NCBI GenBank assembly: GCA_034439755.1
Contig: JAWXAZ010000036.1
Span: forward strand, 6,691-70,690
Length of the DNA stretch: 64,000 nt
Source: B1 sp034439755
GTDB lineage: Bacteria > Bacteroidota > Bacteroidia > UKL13-3
Direction of reading: 5' to 3'
Positions within the stretch are counted from its first letter, which is position 1, and each line of letters starts with the position of its first letter. Position numbers and translations under genes: made by a program. Of this stretch, positions 36,206-44,133 are shown in pieces. The notes under the pieces were generated by a model that did no database searches, had not been told where the DNA came from, and worked only from the letters and a program-made list of their open reading frames with translations.

Positions 36206-36562
36206 ATGAAAAATATAAAATTCTTAATAGCGATTGCCCTTGTTGGACTATTTGCCATTAAAATAAGCAGCTGTAAAAAATGTAAAGATGAAGACCCAAG
36301 GGCAAGAATAATAAATAATGGAACACAAAAAGCCAGTGTTCAAATTAAAACGTCTGGTGGGAATACCGTAAACATAAACAATATTGACCCAGGCACATCT
36401 TCCGATTACAGTAGCTATGCGCCAGGCCAAGTTACATTTACCATTATTGTAAGTAGCAATGATTATGTAAAAATATTTGATTTAGGCAAATGTTACAATT
36501 ACGACATAGCTATAGATGCAAATAACAACATTACTTCAACACCTTTCGACAGAAATAGTTAA
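36206..36562 (+). CDS. Small putative lipoprotein, function unknown
   Basis: The 118-residue protein starts MKNIKFLIAIALVGLFAIK and has a probable lipobox (KISSC at about residues 19-23). Cysteines and charged residues follow at once (KKCKDEDPRA). The rest looks like a single beta-sandwich (IINNGTQKASVQIKTSGG, VTFTIIVSSNDYVKIFD). It sits 34 bases after the beta-barrel gene and is likely the last gene of that group. I do not recognise the family. Confidence 0.65.
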   Translation: MKNIKFLIAIALVGLFAIKISSCKKCKDEDPRARIINNGTQKASVQIKTSGGNTVNINNIDPGTSSDYSSYAPGQVTFTIIVSSNDYVKIFDLGKCYNYDIAIDANNNITSTPFDRNS

Positions 36563-36711
36563 TCACCAATCAACTAACCTCACAAAGAATACCCGATGTA
36601 ACAAATAAATTTTGGCACATCAAGCTTTATATGTGATTGAAATGATTAACTTCGTTTTAAAATGAAAAATAGGTGGAATAATACCTTTTAATCCTTCATT
36701 ATTTAATAAAA

Positions 36712-37899
36712 GTGGCCGAAAACGAAAATAATTCTAAATTACACCAAAGTCAATTTATTCCTTCTTCAGAATTCTATGGCCAAATTATAGATAGTTTGCA
36801 AGATTATTCGATCCTTACCTTGGATAACGAATTAAAAATTAATAGCTGGAGTGCTGGTTCGGTTAGCATATTTGGCTATGAGCCGGAAGATGTTTTAGGC
36901 AAAAATTTTGACCTAATTTTTACTGAAGAGGATAGAATAAACGAAATTCCTCAGAAGGAAATTAATAAAGCATTAAAAGAAGGTAGGGCTGTAGATAACC
37001 GCTGGCACATCTGCAAAGATGAAAGCACTTTTTATGCTTATGGCTTGGTGTTTCCGCTTATGAGTACGGAGGGGGAAAGGTTAGGTTATGTAAAAATACT
37101 CAGAAACCTTACCGAAAGAAAGAAAGCGGAAGATGCTATTAAAAACTATGTGAAAGACCTAGAAGAATTGAATACGCATAAAGAAAGCGTGCTGGCCATT
37201 CTTTCACATGACCTGCGAAGTCCACTGTCTTCAATTATTGGAACCGCCAAATATTTGAAAAATAATTTTGAAAAGATGCAGCCCGAAGCTTTAAAGAAGA
37301 TGCTGGAACTTTTATATAACTCCTCCATCGAGGAGTTAAACATGTTAGATTATTTAGTAGAATGGGCAAGAATTAAATATGCCTCAGAAGTATTTTCTCC
37401 CACAAAAATTGAACTTGTAAAATATATAAACCAAGTTTTTGATAAATTAAAGGAAACGGCCAATGTAAATGCAATTAATCTTCATCATGAAATTGAAGAA
37501 AACGAAAGTGTTTTTGCCGACGGCAAAATGTTGCTATCCATCTTGCAAAATATAGTTTCAAACGCCTTAAGGCATACTAATCCAGGCGGCAAAATTTCTA
37601 TTACTGCAAAAAGAAATGAAGACAAACTTGTTATTGAAGTAAAGGATAGCGGAATTGGAATGTCAAAAGAAATAATGGAAAGGCTTTTTACGCCCCAAAT
37701 GGCTTCACTTTCGAATGCAAGAGCAGAAAATAAAGGTGCAGGTATTGGTCTTTTATTGGTAAAAGGCTTTTTAGAAAGAAATAGTGGTGAAATATGGGTG
37801 GAAAGTATACTAGGCAAAGGTTCTTCTTTTTATTTCACTTTGCCAATAAATCCACCTTTAGATAAAATGGACAGCCTAAACAAACTAGATGTAAATTAG
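36712..37899 (+). CDS. Soluble PAS sensor histidine kinase
   Basis: A 395-residue kinase without membrane spans, so it senses something in the cytosol. A PAS domain at about residues 20-135 (SAGSVSIFGYEPEDVLGKNF) precedes the phosphoacceptor helix with SHDLRSPLSSIIGT and the ATPase domain with NIVSNALRHTNPGG, DSGIGMSKEI and GAGIGLLLVKGF. The translation start is GTG at 36712 (GTG GCC GAA). No ATG gives the N-terminus. No response regulator gene is adjacent, so its partner is elsewhere. Confidence 0.88.
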   Translation: MAENENNSKLHQSQFIPSSEFYGQIIDSLQDYSILTLDNELKINSWSAGSVSIFGYEPEDVLGKNFDLIFTEEDRINEIPQKEINKALKEGRAVDNRWHICKDESTFYAYGLVFPLMSTEGERLGYVKILRNLTERKKAEDAIKNYVKDLEELNTHKESVLAILSHDLRSPLSSIIGTAKYLKNNFEKMQPEALKKMLELLYNSSIEELNMLDYLVEWARIKYASEVFSPTKIELVKYINQVFDKLKETANVNAINLHHEIEENESVFADGKMLLSILQNIVSNALRHTNPGGKISITAKRNEDKLVIEVKDSGIGMSKEIMERLFTPQMASLSNARAENKGAGIGLLLVKGFLERNSGEIWVESILGKGSSFYFTLPINPPLDKMDSLNKLDVN

Positions 37900-37934
37900 G
37901 ATTTGGTTCGGCCATAAAATTTAATGCAAACAAC

Positions 37935-38657
37935 ATGAAAAAACTAACAATCATGCTTATCTTTTTTGTTTCCTTGAACCTATATGCGCAAGGACAACAA
38001 ACAGAAAAACCCACCTTAAATGTAACAGGTTCGGCAAGGGTAAGTATAAAACCCGACCTTGGCATTTTGAATATTTCTGTGTTGGAAGTTAGGCCCAAAA
38101 TGTCTGATGCCATTAAAGCACTTGGAGAAAAGTCTAATTATTACAACGAGCTTTTAAAGCAAATTGGCTTTAAGGAAAAAGACATAAAAACCACGAGTTT
38201 TGTAGTTACAAAAAACAAAGTTTACCGCGAGTCCGAGATAAAAGACAGCGGCTTTGTTGCATCACAAAACATCAGACTCGAATTTGAATACAATCAAAAA
38301 ATCTTACAAAAGATTGTAGGCGATATTTCAAAATCGGAGAAGCCAATTGACTTTAGTTTCGACTTTGAATTATCAGAAGATCTTAAGAAGAAAGTGCAAT
38401 CACAAATCATTGAAATTGCCATAAAAGACGCAAATGAAAAGGCGGCTACCATGACAAAAGCAGCTAAGCTCAAACTAATTAGCATCAAAAATATTGCCTA
38501 TGGCAATTTTGGGGGAAACAATGGCATGGAATTATTGGAGCGCCATCAAAAATACGCCGCAGCTTATTCTGATGGCGGCGATATGCCATCCTTTAATTTT
38601 ACACCTAGCGACATTATTTTTAGAGACACAGTGGCAATTGAATGGCTTATTGAATAA
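37935..38657 (+). CDS. SIMPL domain (DUF541) periplasmic protein
   Basis: The 240-residue protein has a signal peptide (LTIMLIFFVSLNLYAQ). A SIMPL domain follows: LNVTGSARVSIKPDLGILNI, IGFKEKDIKTTSFVV and IEIAIKDANEKAATMTKAAK. DUF541 proteins such as E. coli YggE are linked to oxidative stress, but their biochemical role is not settled. The next gene starts nine bases after this stop. Confidence 0.88.
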   Translation: MKKLTIMLIFFVSLNLYAQGQQTEKPTLNVTGSARVSIKPDLGILNISVLEVRPKMSDAIKALGEKSNYYNELLKQIGFKEKDIKTTSFVVTKNKVYRESEIKDSGFVASQNIRLEFEYNQKILQKIVGDISKSEKPIDFSFDFELSEDLKKKVQSQIIEIAIKDANEKAATMTKAAKLKLISIKNIAYGNFGGNNGMELLERHQKYAAAYSDGGDMPSFNFTPSDIIFRDTVAIEWLIE

Positions 38658-38665
38658 GAAAATTG

Positions 38666-39145
38666 ATGCAGGCCATGAAACAAATAAACACCTTTAACTT
38701 TTGGCAAAAATGGTTGTTTTACAGTAGCCTAGCTTTTGCATTATTTGGTATAACTATTGCTGTTTATGGTAACAATCCAGTATTTGCATCCTACAACCAG
38801 GCCATTTCCCTCCTATTTTGGCAAATATCAGACACCCCAATTGAAGCACAATCTTATAAAGCATTTATTCTTGGTCCATTAGGAGGAACCATAGCTTGCT
38901 GTTATATTCTATTGGCATTTATTGCCTATTACCCTTTTAAGAAAAAGGAAAAGTGGGCGCGCAATGCCATTGTGGTGGCCTTTGGAACTTGGCTTCTTCT
39001 AGACTCGGCTGTATGCTTTTATTATGGCGTATATTTCCAAATATACCTCATCAACGCATTCTCCTTTTTACAAAAAGCATTGCCTATTATTTTTACATGG
39101 AAGGACTTTAAAACTAAAGATCCTATTGAATATTCCAATGCATAA
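38666..39145 (+). CDS. Four-span membrane protein, function unknown
   Basis: About 159 residues with four hydrophobic segments (WLFYSSLAFALFGITIAVYG, GTIACCYILLAFIAYYPF, NAIVVAFGTWLLLDSAVCFY, YLINAFSFLQKALPIIFTW) and short loops. The ATG at 38666 (MQAMKQ) or the second at 38675 could be the start. A TTG directly before is less likely. It is placed to be cotranscribed with the SIMPL gene. It resembles small integral membrane proteins of Bacteroidota, but I cannot assign a family. Confidence 0.65.
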   Translation: MQAMKQINTFNFWQKWLFYSSLAFALFGITIAVYGNNPVFASYNQAISLLFWQISDTPIEAQSYKAFILGPLGGTIACCYILLAFIAYYPFKKKEKWARNAIVVAFGTWLLLDSAVCFYYGVYFQIYLINAFSFLQKALPIIFTWKDFKTKDPIEYSNA

Positions 39146-39242
39146 AATTTATTAAAAAAAATTGTTTGGTTCGAAGCGAATTTAAGAGACGCGAAACAGT
39201 AAAATCCTTTTTATCATCGCATAAAAAAACAATAATATTTAT

Positions 39243-39258
39243 TTGGTTCAAACCGAAA
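39243..39258. repeat. Copy of the dispersed near-palindrome (TTGGTTCAAACCGAAA)
   Basis: It lies in the 185-base spacer before the class V aminotransferase gene. A second, weaker copy (TTGGTTCGAAGCGAA) lies at 39166-39180 in the same spacer. Confidence 0.65.
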
Positions 39259-39330
39259 AAAAAAAATTGCTACATGTAAAATAGTTGTTTTTAGAAAAAC
39301 TTTAATACCTTGTATTGAAATTATAATTCA

Positions 39331-40617
39331 ATGAGCGCCAACAGAAGAAGATTTATAAAGCAAGGAACCGCAGGCTTATTAGGCAGCTTTGCTATCCCTT
39401 CATTTTTAGAAGAGTTACGGGCTGAACCAATGCCCAACAACAAGGGCGAAATAAGTGTTACTGACGAAAATTATTGGCAACTTTTACGCCAACAATTTCC
39501 TTTGCAAAAAGATTGGGCCTACCTTAATAACGGCACCATGGGACCATCGCCCTATCCCGTTATTGAAGCCGTGCGCAAGGGCATGATGGATGGCGATGTG
39601 TATGGCAATTATGGCGGTTGGGAAGCCACACAAGGCAAGATTGGAAAATTTGTGGGTGCAGACGAAAACGAAATTGCCCTCACCCACAATGTTACAGACG
39701 GCATCAATATTGTGTGCTGGGGACTGCCCTTAAAAAGAGGCGATGAGGTAATTATGACCACCCACGAACATGTGGGCAATGCCTTTCCCTGGCTGAACCG
39801 ACAAATAGTTCATGGCATTGTAGTAAAAGTGTTTACGCCGGCCCCTACCGCAGCAGAAACCTTGGATAGGATAAAAGCCATTACCACCAAAAAAACCCGA
39901 GCCATTGCCGTGCCGCATATTCCTTGCACACAAGGCCAAATTTTACCTGTAAAAGAAATCTGTGATTGGGCCAAAGAGAAAGGCATTTTCTCTTTTATTG
40001 ATGGCGCGCATGGTCCCGGACAATTGCTGTTAAACCTCCACCAAATGGGCTGCGATGCCTACGCAAGCTGTTGCCACAAATGGATGTTAGGGCCAAAAGG
40101 TACTGGATTCTTGTACGTACGCAAAGATTTTCAAAGCACACTTCAAACCTACTTTGTAGGAGGAGGCAGCGATAATGCCAAATGGAACATGGCCACTGTG
40201 CCCATTTCTACCGGCACTTATGCCGATAACGCACACCGCTATTACGGCGGCACACAAGCGCTTGGACTATACAAAGGTGTGGATGCTGCCATTGATTTTA
40301 TAGACAGCATTGGCATTCAAAATATACACAATAGAATTGCCTATTTAGGGAAATATGCACAAGACCAAATCATTGCTTTAGGACCAAAAATTGAGATGCT
40401 TACTCCAACCGAAGAACGCTCACGTTGCGCGGTAAATGGGTTCAGAATTAAAGGGTTCGATTTTGCAAAATTCTATGCCAAATGTGCCGAAGCCAAAGTG
40501 CGCATTCGCATGGTTCAAGAGAACAGTTTAAACTCAGTACGCGTAAGCACACATATCTATAACAACACTGCCGAAGTAGATAGGTTTGTTGAGATTGTTA
40601 AGAAAGAATTGGCATAA
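39331..40617 (+). CDS. Tat-exported class V aminotransferase (isopenicillin N epimerase-like)
   Basis: The 428-residue PLP enzyme begins MSANRRRFIKQGTAGLLGSF, a twin-arginine leader. The catalytic domain has LNNGTMGPSPYPV, ALTHNVTDGINIVCWGLP, TTHEHVGNAFPW, SFIDGAHGPGQLLLN and the PLP lysine in ASCCHKWMLGPKGTG. This resembles the isopenicillin N epimerase/cysteine desulfurase-like group. Export of a PLP enzyme is uncommon but known for this subgroup in Bacteroidota. The substrate is unknown. It is the second Tat-type leader in the window after the pirin. Confidence 0.85.
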   Translation: MSANRRRFIKQGTAGLLGSFAIPSFLEELRAEPMPNNKGEISVTDENYWQLLRQQFPLQKDWAYLNNGTMGPSPYPVIEAVRKGMMDGDVYGNYGGWEATQGKIGKFVGADENEIALTHNVTDGINIVCWGLPLKRGDEVIMTTHEHVGNAFPWLNRQIVHGIVVKVFTPAPTAAETLDRIKAITTKKTRAIAVPHIPCTQGQILPVKEICDWAKEKGIFSFIDGAHGPGQLLLNLHQMGCDAYASCCHKWMLGPKGTGFLYVRKDFQSTLQTYFVGGGSDNAKWNMATVPISTGTYADNAHRYYGGTQALGLYKGVDAAIDFIDSIGIQNIHNRIAYLGKYAQDQIIALGPKIEMLTPTEERSRCAVNGFRIKGFDFAKFYAKCAEAKVRIRMVQENSLNSVRVSTHIYNNTAEVDRFVEIVKKELA

Positions 40618-40677
40618 AAAATTGATTCACAAATATAATATTGGCCTTCAATATTTGTTTGAGCTTTCGCGCGAAAA

Positions 40678-41286
40678 CTAGGCTTGCAGAAGTTCTAATA
40701 AATCGTTTAACTCATCAAATTCTTTCATACCCGTTTTCTCTTCGGAACCGGTACTAAGCACTAAAGAATAAGGCTTATATTTATCTAAAATTTCTTTTAT
40801 ATTGTGAATATCATAAGGCAGGTTCCAAATAATTTTGTATTGCAAACAAGCCTCTATTAATTCATCGGTTCGAGCCGAAATATCTTTGGAGCCATTTAAT
40901 TGAAAAGCATCGGCATAAGTTGCGTAGGCGCACAACTCATTTGCAAGCGCCACAGAACCCATCTCATCCAAATTGATGCCTTTTATAATAGGCTTACCAA
41001 TTTGAGGCAATTCATCTGGCAAAAGGCTGTTATTTAACAACACAATATCTAGGTTCAACAAATCACTTAGCTCCGCAATTTCTTCGGCAGATTGATCGCC
41101 AAATTCGCCTACCGCATGCGAGCCACTGGTCCATTCAAGAATTTCCTTCGCCCTAATAGGCAGCAAAAAATCGGCATTACTAGGGTCTAAACAAAAGCCC
41201 ATGTATGCAATGCCTGCTGCCGCAGCAAATCGCGCGTCTGTTAAATTGGTAATTGGACTAAGTTTGAGTTGAATGAGAGCTGACAT
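40678..41286 (-). CDS. TrpF-like TIM-barrel protein lacking the catalytic cysteine
   Basis: The 202-residue protein opens LKLSPITNLTDARFAAAAGI then AYMGFCLDPSNADFL. It lines up with the start of phosphoribosylanthranilate isomerase (K-I-C-G-I-T-N-x-x-D-A, then A-D-x-x-G-F). In TrpF the cysteine of K-x-C-G is the general base, and here the position is serine (K-L-S-P). Later parts match only loosely (a short H-N-I-K-E-I-L, S-T-G-S-E-E near the phosphate site). It is therefore unlikely to be an ordinary TrpF, and no other trp gene is near. It follows DUF2480 on the same strand. Confidence 0.6.
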   Translation of the reverse strand: MSALIQLKLSPITNLTDARFAAAAGIAYMGFCLDPSNADFLLPIRAKEILEWTSGSHAVGEFGDQSAEEIAELSDLLNLDIVLLNNSLLPDELPQIGKPIIKGINLDEMGSVALANELCAYATYADAFQLNGSKDISARTDELIEACLQYKIIWNLPYDIHNIKEILDKYKPYSLVLSTGSEEKTGMKEFDELNDLLELLQA

Positions 41287-41416
41287 GCTTGAATAAATGT
41301 CAACAAATATAGTAGAAATTGCAGATTAACTAAAAGACAATAAAAATTCTTATTTCATCCCAACCGGCTCACCCACTTTAATGGTTGGAATTATAAATTC
41401 ATTATCAATTCTCAAT

Positions 41417-41929
41417 TCAATTCCTTCGTTTAAAAACCGGCACATTGCTGCAGGCTTCGCCGTACATAATGCTTTTGGCATAGGGCAACAGGCCGGCGGT
41501 AATTTCTACAAAGGCATTTACGGGTACGGGAATTTCGCCGCAACCTTTCACGATTACGCGCACATCGCGGTACTGCGAAAAATCTATTTTACCCATGGCT
41601 TCGTGAAACAACATTGCGTCAACGTTTTGGTTCGAACCGAAAAAATATTTTTTAGCAAAGGGCTGAACCGACACCGCTAACAACATATAAGCCCATGTAG
41701 GAACAATGGCATCTGCCGAGCAAACAAAACACACAATTTTGTCTTGATATTGCGCCCAATTGTGCTCCTTTACAAAGGCCCTAAAATCGGATTCTTTTAA
41801 AATCATTTCGCGAAACAACCAGGGCTTAATATCCAATTCTACCCTGGGTGCAAGCTCCACATAATTGGCCAAATCCAAGGTAAGAAGTCCCGATTTGGCA
41901 ACCTTATTTTCAATCAAATTTTCGCTCAT
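41417..41929 (-). CDS. DUF2480 family protein
   Basis: The 170-residue cytosolic protein carries the DUF2480 pattern: LLTLDLANYVELAPRVELDI, KPWLFREMILKESDFRAFVK, DAIVPTWAYMLLAV and the ending AKSIMYGEACSNVPVFKRRN. The family is conserved in Bacteroidota without known function. Its ATG overlaps the TGA of the upstream lipoprotein by four bases (ATGA), so the two are translationally coupled. A copy of the dispersed motif, TTGGTTCGAACCGAAA, lies inside the gene at 41627. Confidence 0.88.
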   Translation of the reverse strand: MSENLIENKVAKSGLLTLDLANYVELAPRVELDIKPWLFREMILKESDFRAFVKEHNWAQYQDKIVCFVCSADAIVPTWAYMLLAVSVQPFAKKYFFGSNQNVDAMLFHEAMGKIDFSQYRDVRVIVKGCGEIPVPVNAFVEITAGLLPYAKSIMYGEACSNVPVFKRRN

Positions 41930-42315
41930 CTTAAGTATACATTTCTTTGAACACTTCGTCCGCCCAAGATCTGAACCAAACTAGTGTCTCGTTTAAAACC
42001 TTTGCTAGAAACCACATAATAATTACCCTGCAATAGATAGCCAAAATCTACCTCTCCACCGTTATTGCCAATTATATTATACAAATATAAATTGCGGTAA
42101 ATGTCTTCGTAATTGGTGTACAAATACACATCGGAATTGGCAATTTTTGTCCCACCAAAATAATCTAAAGTTGTGATATAAAGTCGGCCATTAAATTGAG
42201 AGCTATCTTTAGCAATAATTGCAGCACCTTCGTCTTGCGCACTAGGCGTATTGGTTTTGCTGCAAGAGGCAAGAGTAATTACCACTATAAAGGCAAGGAG
42301 TAGTTTCATTTTCAT
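41926..42315 (-). CDS. Small lipoprotein, function unknown
   Basis: The 129-residue product starts MKMKLLLAFIVVITLASC, a clean lipoprotein signal. After a low-complexity linker comes a single beta-sandwich-like domain (LYITTLDYFGGTKIANSDVY, GYLLQGNYYVVSSKGF) of the type seen in small transthyretin/carboxypeptidase-regulatory-like lipoproteins. It overlaps DUF2480 by four bases. Directly upstream lie three tandem micro-ORFs whose starts (MKTKLL) resemble its own. Confidence 0.75.
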   Translation of the reverse strand: MKMKLLLAFIVVITLASCSKTNTPSAQDEGAAIIAKDSSQFNGRLYITTLDYFGGTKIANSDVYLYTNYEDIYRNLYLYNIIGNNGGEVDFGYLLQGNYYVVSSKGFKRDTSLVQILGGRSVQRNVYLR

Positions 42316-42343
42316 GTCTTTGTCTATTTTGTTTTATTTTATT

Positions 42344-42397
42344 TTAATTAATCCATTGCAAAAGCAGTACCATAAAAATAAGCAGTTTCGTTTTCAT
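42344..42397 (-). CDS. Micro-ORF 1, hydrophobic 17-residue peptide
   Basis: ATG at 42397, stop TAA at 42346-42344. Translation MKTKLLIFMVLLLQWIN. It has a basic start, a hydrophobic run and a tryptophan near the end. The stop is 28 bases before the lipoprotein ATG. It could be a leader peptide, a small membrane toxin of the Ibs/Ldr kind, or a decaying duplicate of a signal-peptide coding segment. Translation is unproven. Confidence 0.35.
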   Translation of the reverse strand: MKTKLLIFMVLLLQWIN

Positions 42398-42405
42398 ATT
42401 TTATT

Positions 42406-42459
42406 TTATTTAAGCCATTGCAAAAGTAGTACTATAAAAATAAGCAATTTCGTTTTCAT
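42406..42459 (-). CDS. Micro-ORF 2, hydrophobic 17-residue peptide
   Basis: ATG at 42459, stop TAA at 42408-42406. Translation MKTKLLIFIVLLLQWLK. It differs from micro-ORF 1 at three residues (M9I, I16L, N17K), all near-conservative. The stop lies eight bases before the next ATG, close enough for reinitiation. Confidence 0.35.
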   Translation of the reverse strand: MKTKLLIFIVLLLQWLK

Positions 42460-42471
42460 ATTTTATTTTAT

Positions 42472-42522
42472 TTAAGCCATTGCAAAGCGTACTGCCGTAA
42501 AAATAAACAGTTTAGTTTCCAT
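42472..42522 (-). CDS. Micro-ORF 3, diverged 16-residue peptide
   Basis: ATG at 42522, stop TAA at 42474-42472. Translation METKLFIFTAVRFAMA. It keeps the K-L-x-I-F core and the same frame and stop position, but the leucine run has been lost. The CCATTT hexamers upstream add further in-frame ATG codons (M-E-M-E-M-E). Most likely the oldest, decaying copy. Confidence 0.25.
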   Translation of the reverse strand: METKLFIFTAVRFAMA

Positions 42523-42539
42523 TTCCATTTCCATTTCCA

Positions 42540-42725
42540 TTTTTCTAAACTCAAAAGTAGTGCCTATAAATCTCACTAATTTTAACTGCATTGATCTTAA
42601 TCTATTTTTCTAGACTCAAAAGTTGTGCCTATTTAATCTCACTAATTTTAACTGCATTGATCTTAATCTATTTTTCTAGACTCAAAAGTTGTGCCTATTT
42701 AATCTCACTAATTTTAACCGCATTG
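42540..42725 (-). repeat. Tandem duplication of the 3' end of pyk (66-bp unit)
   Basis: The last codons of pyk plus the following bases recur downstream. The unit starting at the stop codon lies at 42695 (the gene itself) and again at 42629 and 42564, periods of 66 and 65 bp. Each copy on the minus strand keeps GCAGTTAAAATTAGTGAG with the stop TAG (TAT in the last copy). The copies thus carry the C-terminal A-V-K-I-S-E-I without the rest of the gene. Confidence 0.85.
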
Positions 42726-44131
42726 GTACGCGAGCGATTGGTAATTGGCATACTGGCGGTATTAATAACCAAGTCGCCCGATTTTAAATAGCCCATTTCC
42801 TGCAATTGGTCGTTGATATCCTGAATAGAATTATCGGTACTTTCAAAGCCTCTATATATAAAGCCACGCACACCCCAAACCAAACTTAAGGTCTTTAACA
42901 AACGCGGGTTGGTGGTAAAAATAAAAATAGCTGCCCTTGGTCTGTACGCCGCCAAACGATACGCAGAATAACCGCTAAAGGTCATGCCCACAACAGCCGC
43001 AGCCTTCATGTGATCTGAAATACGCACCGCAGTAAACAAAATTTCATCCGATATAAAAGAAGGCGATTTTTCATCTGGCCTCTTGCCTTTAAAATAAGGT
43101 GCATTGGTTTTTTGCTCTACCTGCGCAATGGTTTTTTGCATAGCCCTCACACACAAATTAGGAAAAGCACCCACCGAAGTTTCGGCACTCAACATCACGG
43201 CATCGGCCCCATCCATTACGGCATTGGCCACATCATTTACCTCGGCACGCGTTGGGGTAGCAGAAGTAATCATGCTCTCCATCATTTGCGTAGCAATAAT
43301 AACAGGCTTCGACTGTTCAATGCATTTTTTCACAATCAACTTTTGCAAAACAGGAACTTGCTCCATAGGCATTTCCACACCCAAATCGCCACGCGCCACC
43401 ATAATACCATCCGACACTTGAATAATGCGGTCTATATTTTCTATGGCTTCAGGCTTTTCAATTTTGGCCACCACACGTGGCTTCCATTCATTTAACTCAA
43501 TAATATTCTTGATAAAAATAACATCATCGGCATTGCGCACAAAACTCAAAGCCACCCATTCTACCTTTTGCTCCAAGCCAAATTTCAAGTCATCCAAATC
43601 CTTCTGCGTCATGCTTGGAATAGACATTTTGGTATCGGGCAAATTAAAGCCCTTTTTATTGGTAAGCACGCCCCCAACAAGCACCTCAGCCTTAATTATA
43701 TCCTTGCGGTTAGTCTCCACAACACGCAATTCAAGCTTCCCATCGTCTAACAAAATTCGCTCACCTTTATTTACATCCTTAGGCAAGTTTTCAAAGTTCA
43801 CATATATTTTACTGGCCGAACCAATGCATTTTTCCGTAGTCACTTCAAGGATAGATCCCGTAATTAACTCTATACGGCCATTCTCCATCTCCCCAACCCT
43901 AAGTTTTGGCCCCTGCAAATCGAGCAACATACACACATTCTTACCCAATTCGTCGTTAATCCGGTTTATATTATCTATCACCAATTGATGGTCTTGGTAA
44001 GTACCATGCGAAAAATTGAGTCTACAAACATCCACACCTTCTAAAATAATTGCCTTTAGGTTTTCGTAGCTGCTCGTTGCCGGACCAATAGTGGCAATAA
44101 TTTTTGTTCGGTTAAAATTCAAATCAATCAT
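42695..44131 (-). CDS. pyk: Pyruvate kinase
   Basis: The 478-residue glycolytic enzyme converts PEP and ADP to pyruvate and ATP. Family motifs are RTKIIATIGPATSSYENL, DVCRLNFSHGTYQDH, MVARGDLGVEMP (metal and substrate site) and ATQMMESMITSATPTRAEV. The C-terminal allosteric domain is complete and ends AVKISEIK. The start ATG (44131) is two bases after the stop of the IPExxxVDY gene, so both are one operon. The 3' end has been tandemly duplicated just beyond the stop. Confidence 0.95.
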   Translation of the reverse strand: MIDLNFNRTKIIATIGPATSSYENLKAIILEGVDVCRLNFSHGTYQDHQLVIDNINRINDELGKNVCMLLDLQGPKLRVGEMENGRIELITGSILEVTTEKCIGSASKIYVNFENLPKDVNKGERILLDDGKLELRVVETNRKDIIKAEVLVGGVLTNKKGFNLPDTKMSIPSMTQKDLDDLKFGLEQKVEWVALSFVRNADDVIFIKNIIELNEWKPRVVAKIEKPEAIENIDRIIQVSDGIMVARGDLGVEMPMEQVPVLQKLIVKKCIEQSKPVIIATQMMESMITSATPTRAEVNDVANAVMDGADAVMLSAETSVGAFPNLCVRAMQKTIAQVEQKTNAPYFKGKRPDEKSPSFISDEILFTAVRISDHMKAAAVVGMTFSGYSAYRLAAYRPRAAIFIFTTNPRLLKTLSLVWGVRGFIYRGFESTDNSIQDINDQLQEMGYLKSGDLVINTASMPITNRSRTNAVKISEIK

Positions 44132-44133
44132 AT

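Larger units (their letters stand above)
42335..42522 (-). repeat. Three tandem copies of a 62-bp unit, each holding a micro-ORF
   Basis: Counterpart bases of the conserved CCATTGCAAA (plus strand) lie at 42353, 42415 and 42477, a 62-bp period. On the minus strand every unit reads: AT-rich leader, ATG, 15-16 hydrophobic codons, TAA or a stop at the same place. Substitutions between the first two units are few and the third is more diverged. The array lies between pyk and the lipoprotein gene, in their direction. At its upstream end (42517-42540) is a short CCATTT hexamer run. Confidence 0.85.

Noticed and set aside
40665..40676. 12-bp palindrome TTTCGCGCGAAA between convergent genes
   Set aside because: No loop and no T run, and no second copy was noticed; too short to support a feature.
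41350..41443. 30-codon minus-strand frame ending P-T-I-K-V-G-E-P-V-G-M-K, overlapping the 3' end of DUF2480
   Set aside because: It looks coding and could be a relic or the result of a frameshift, but DUF2480 ends normally without it and I know no family that fits.
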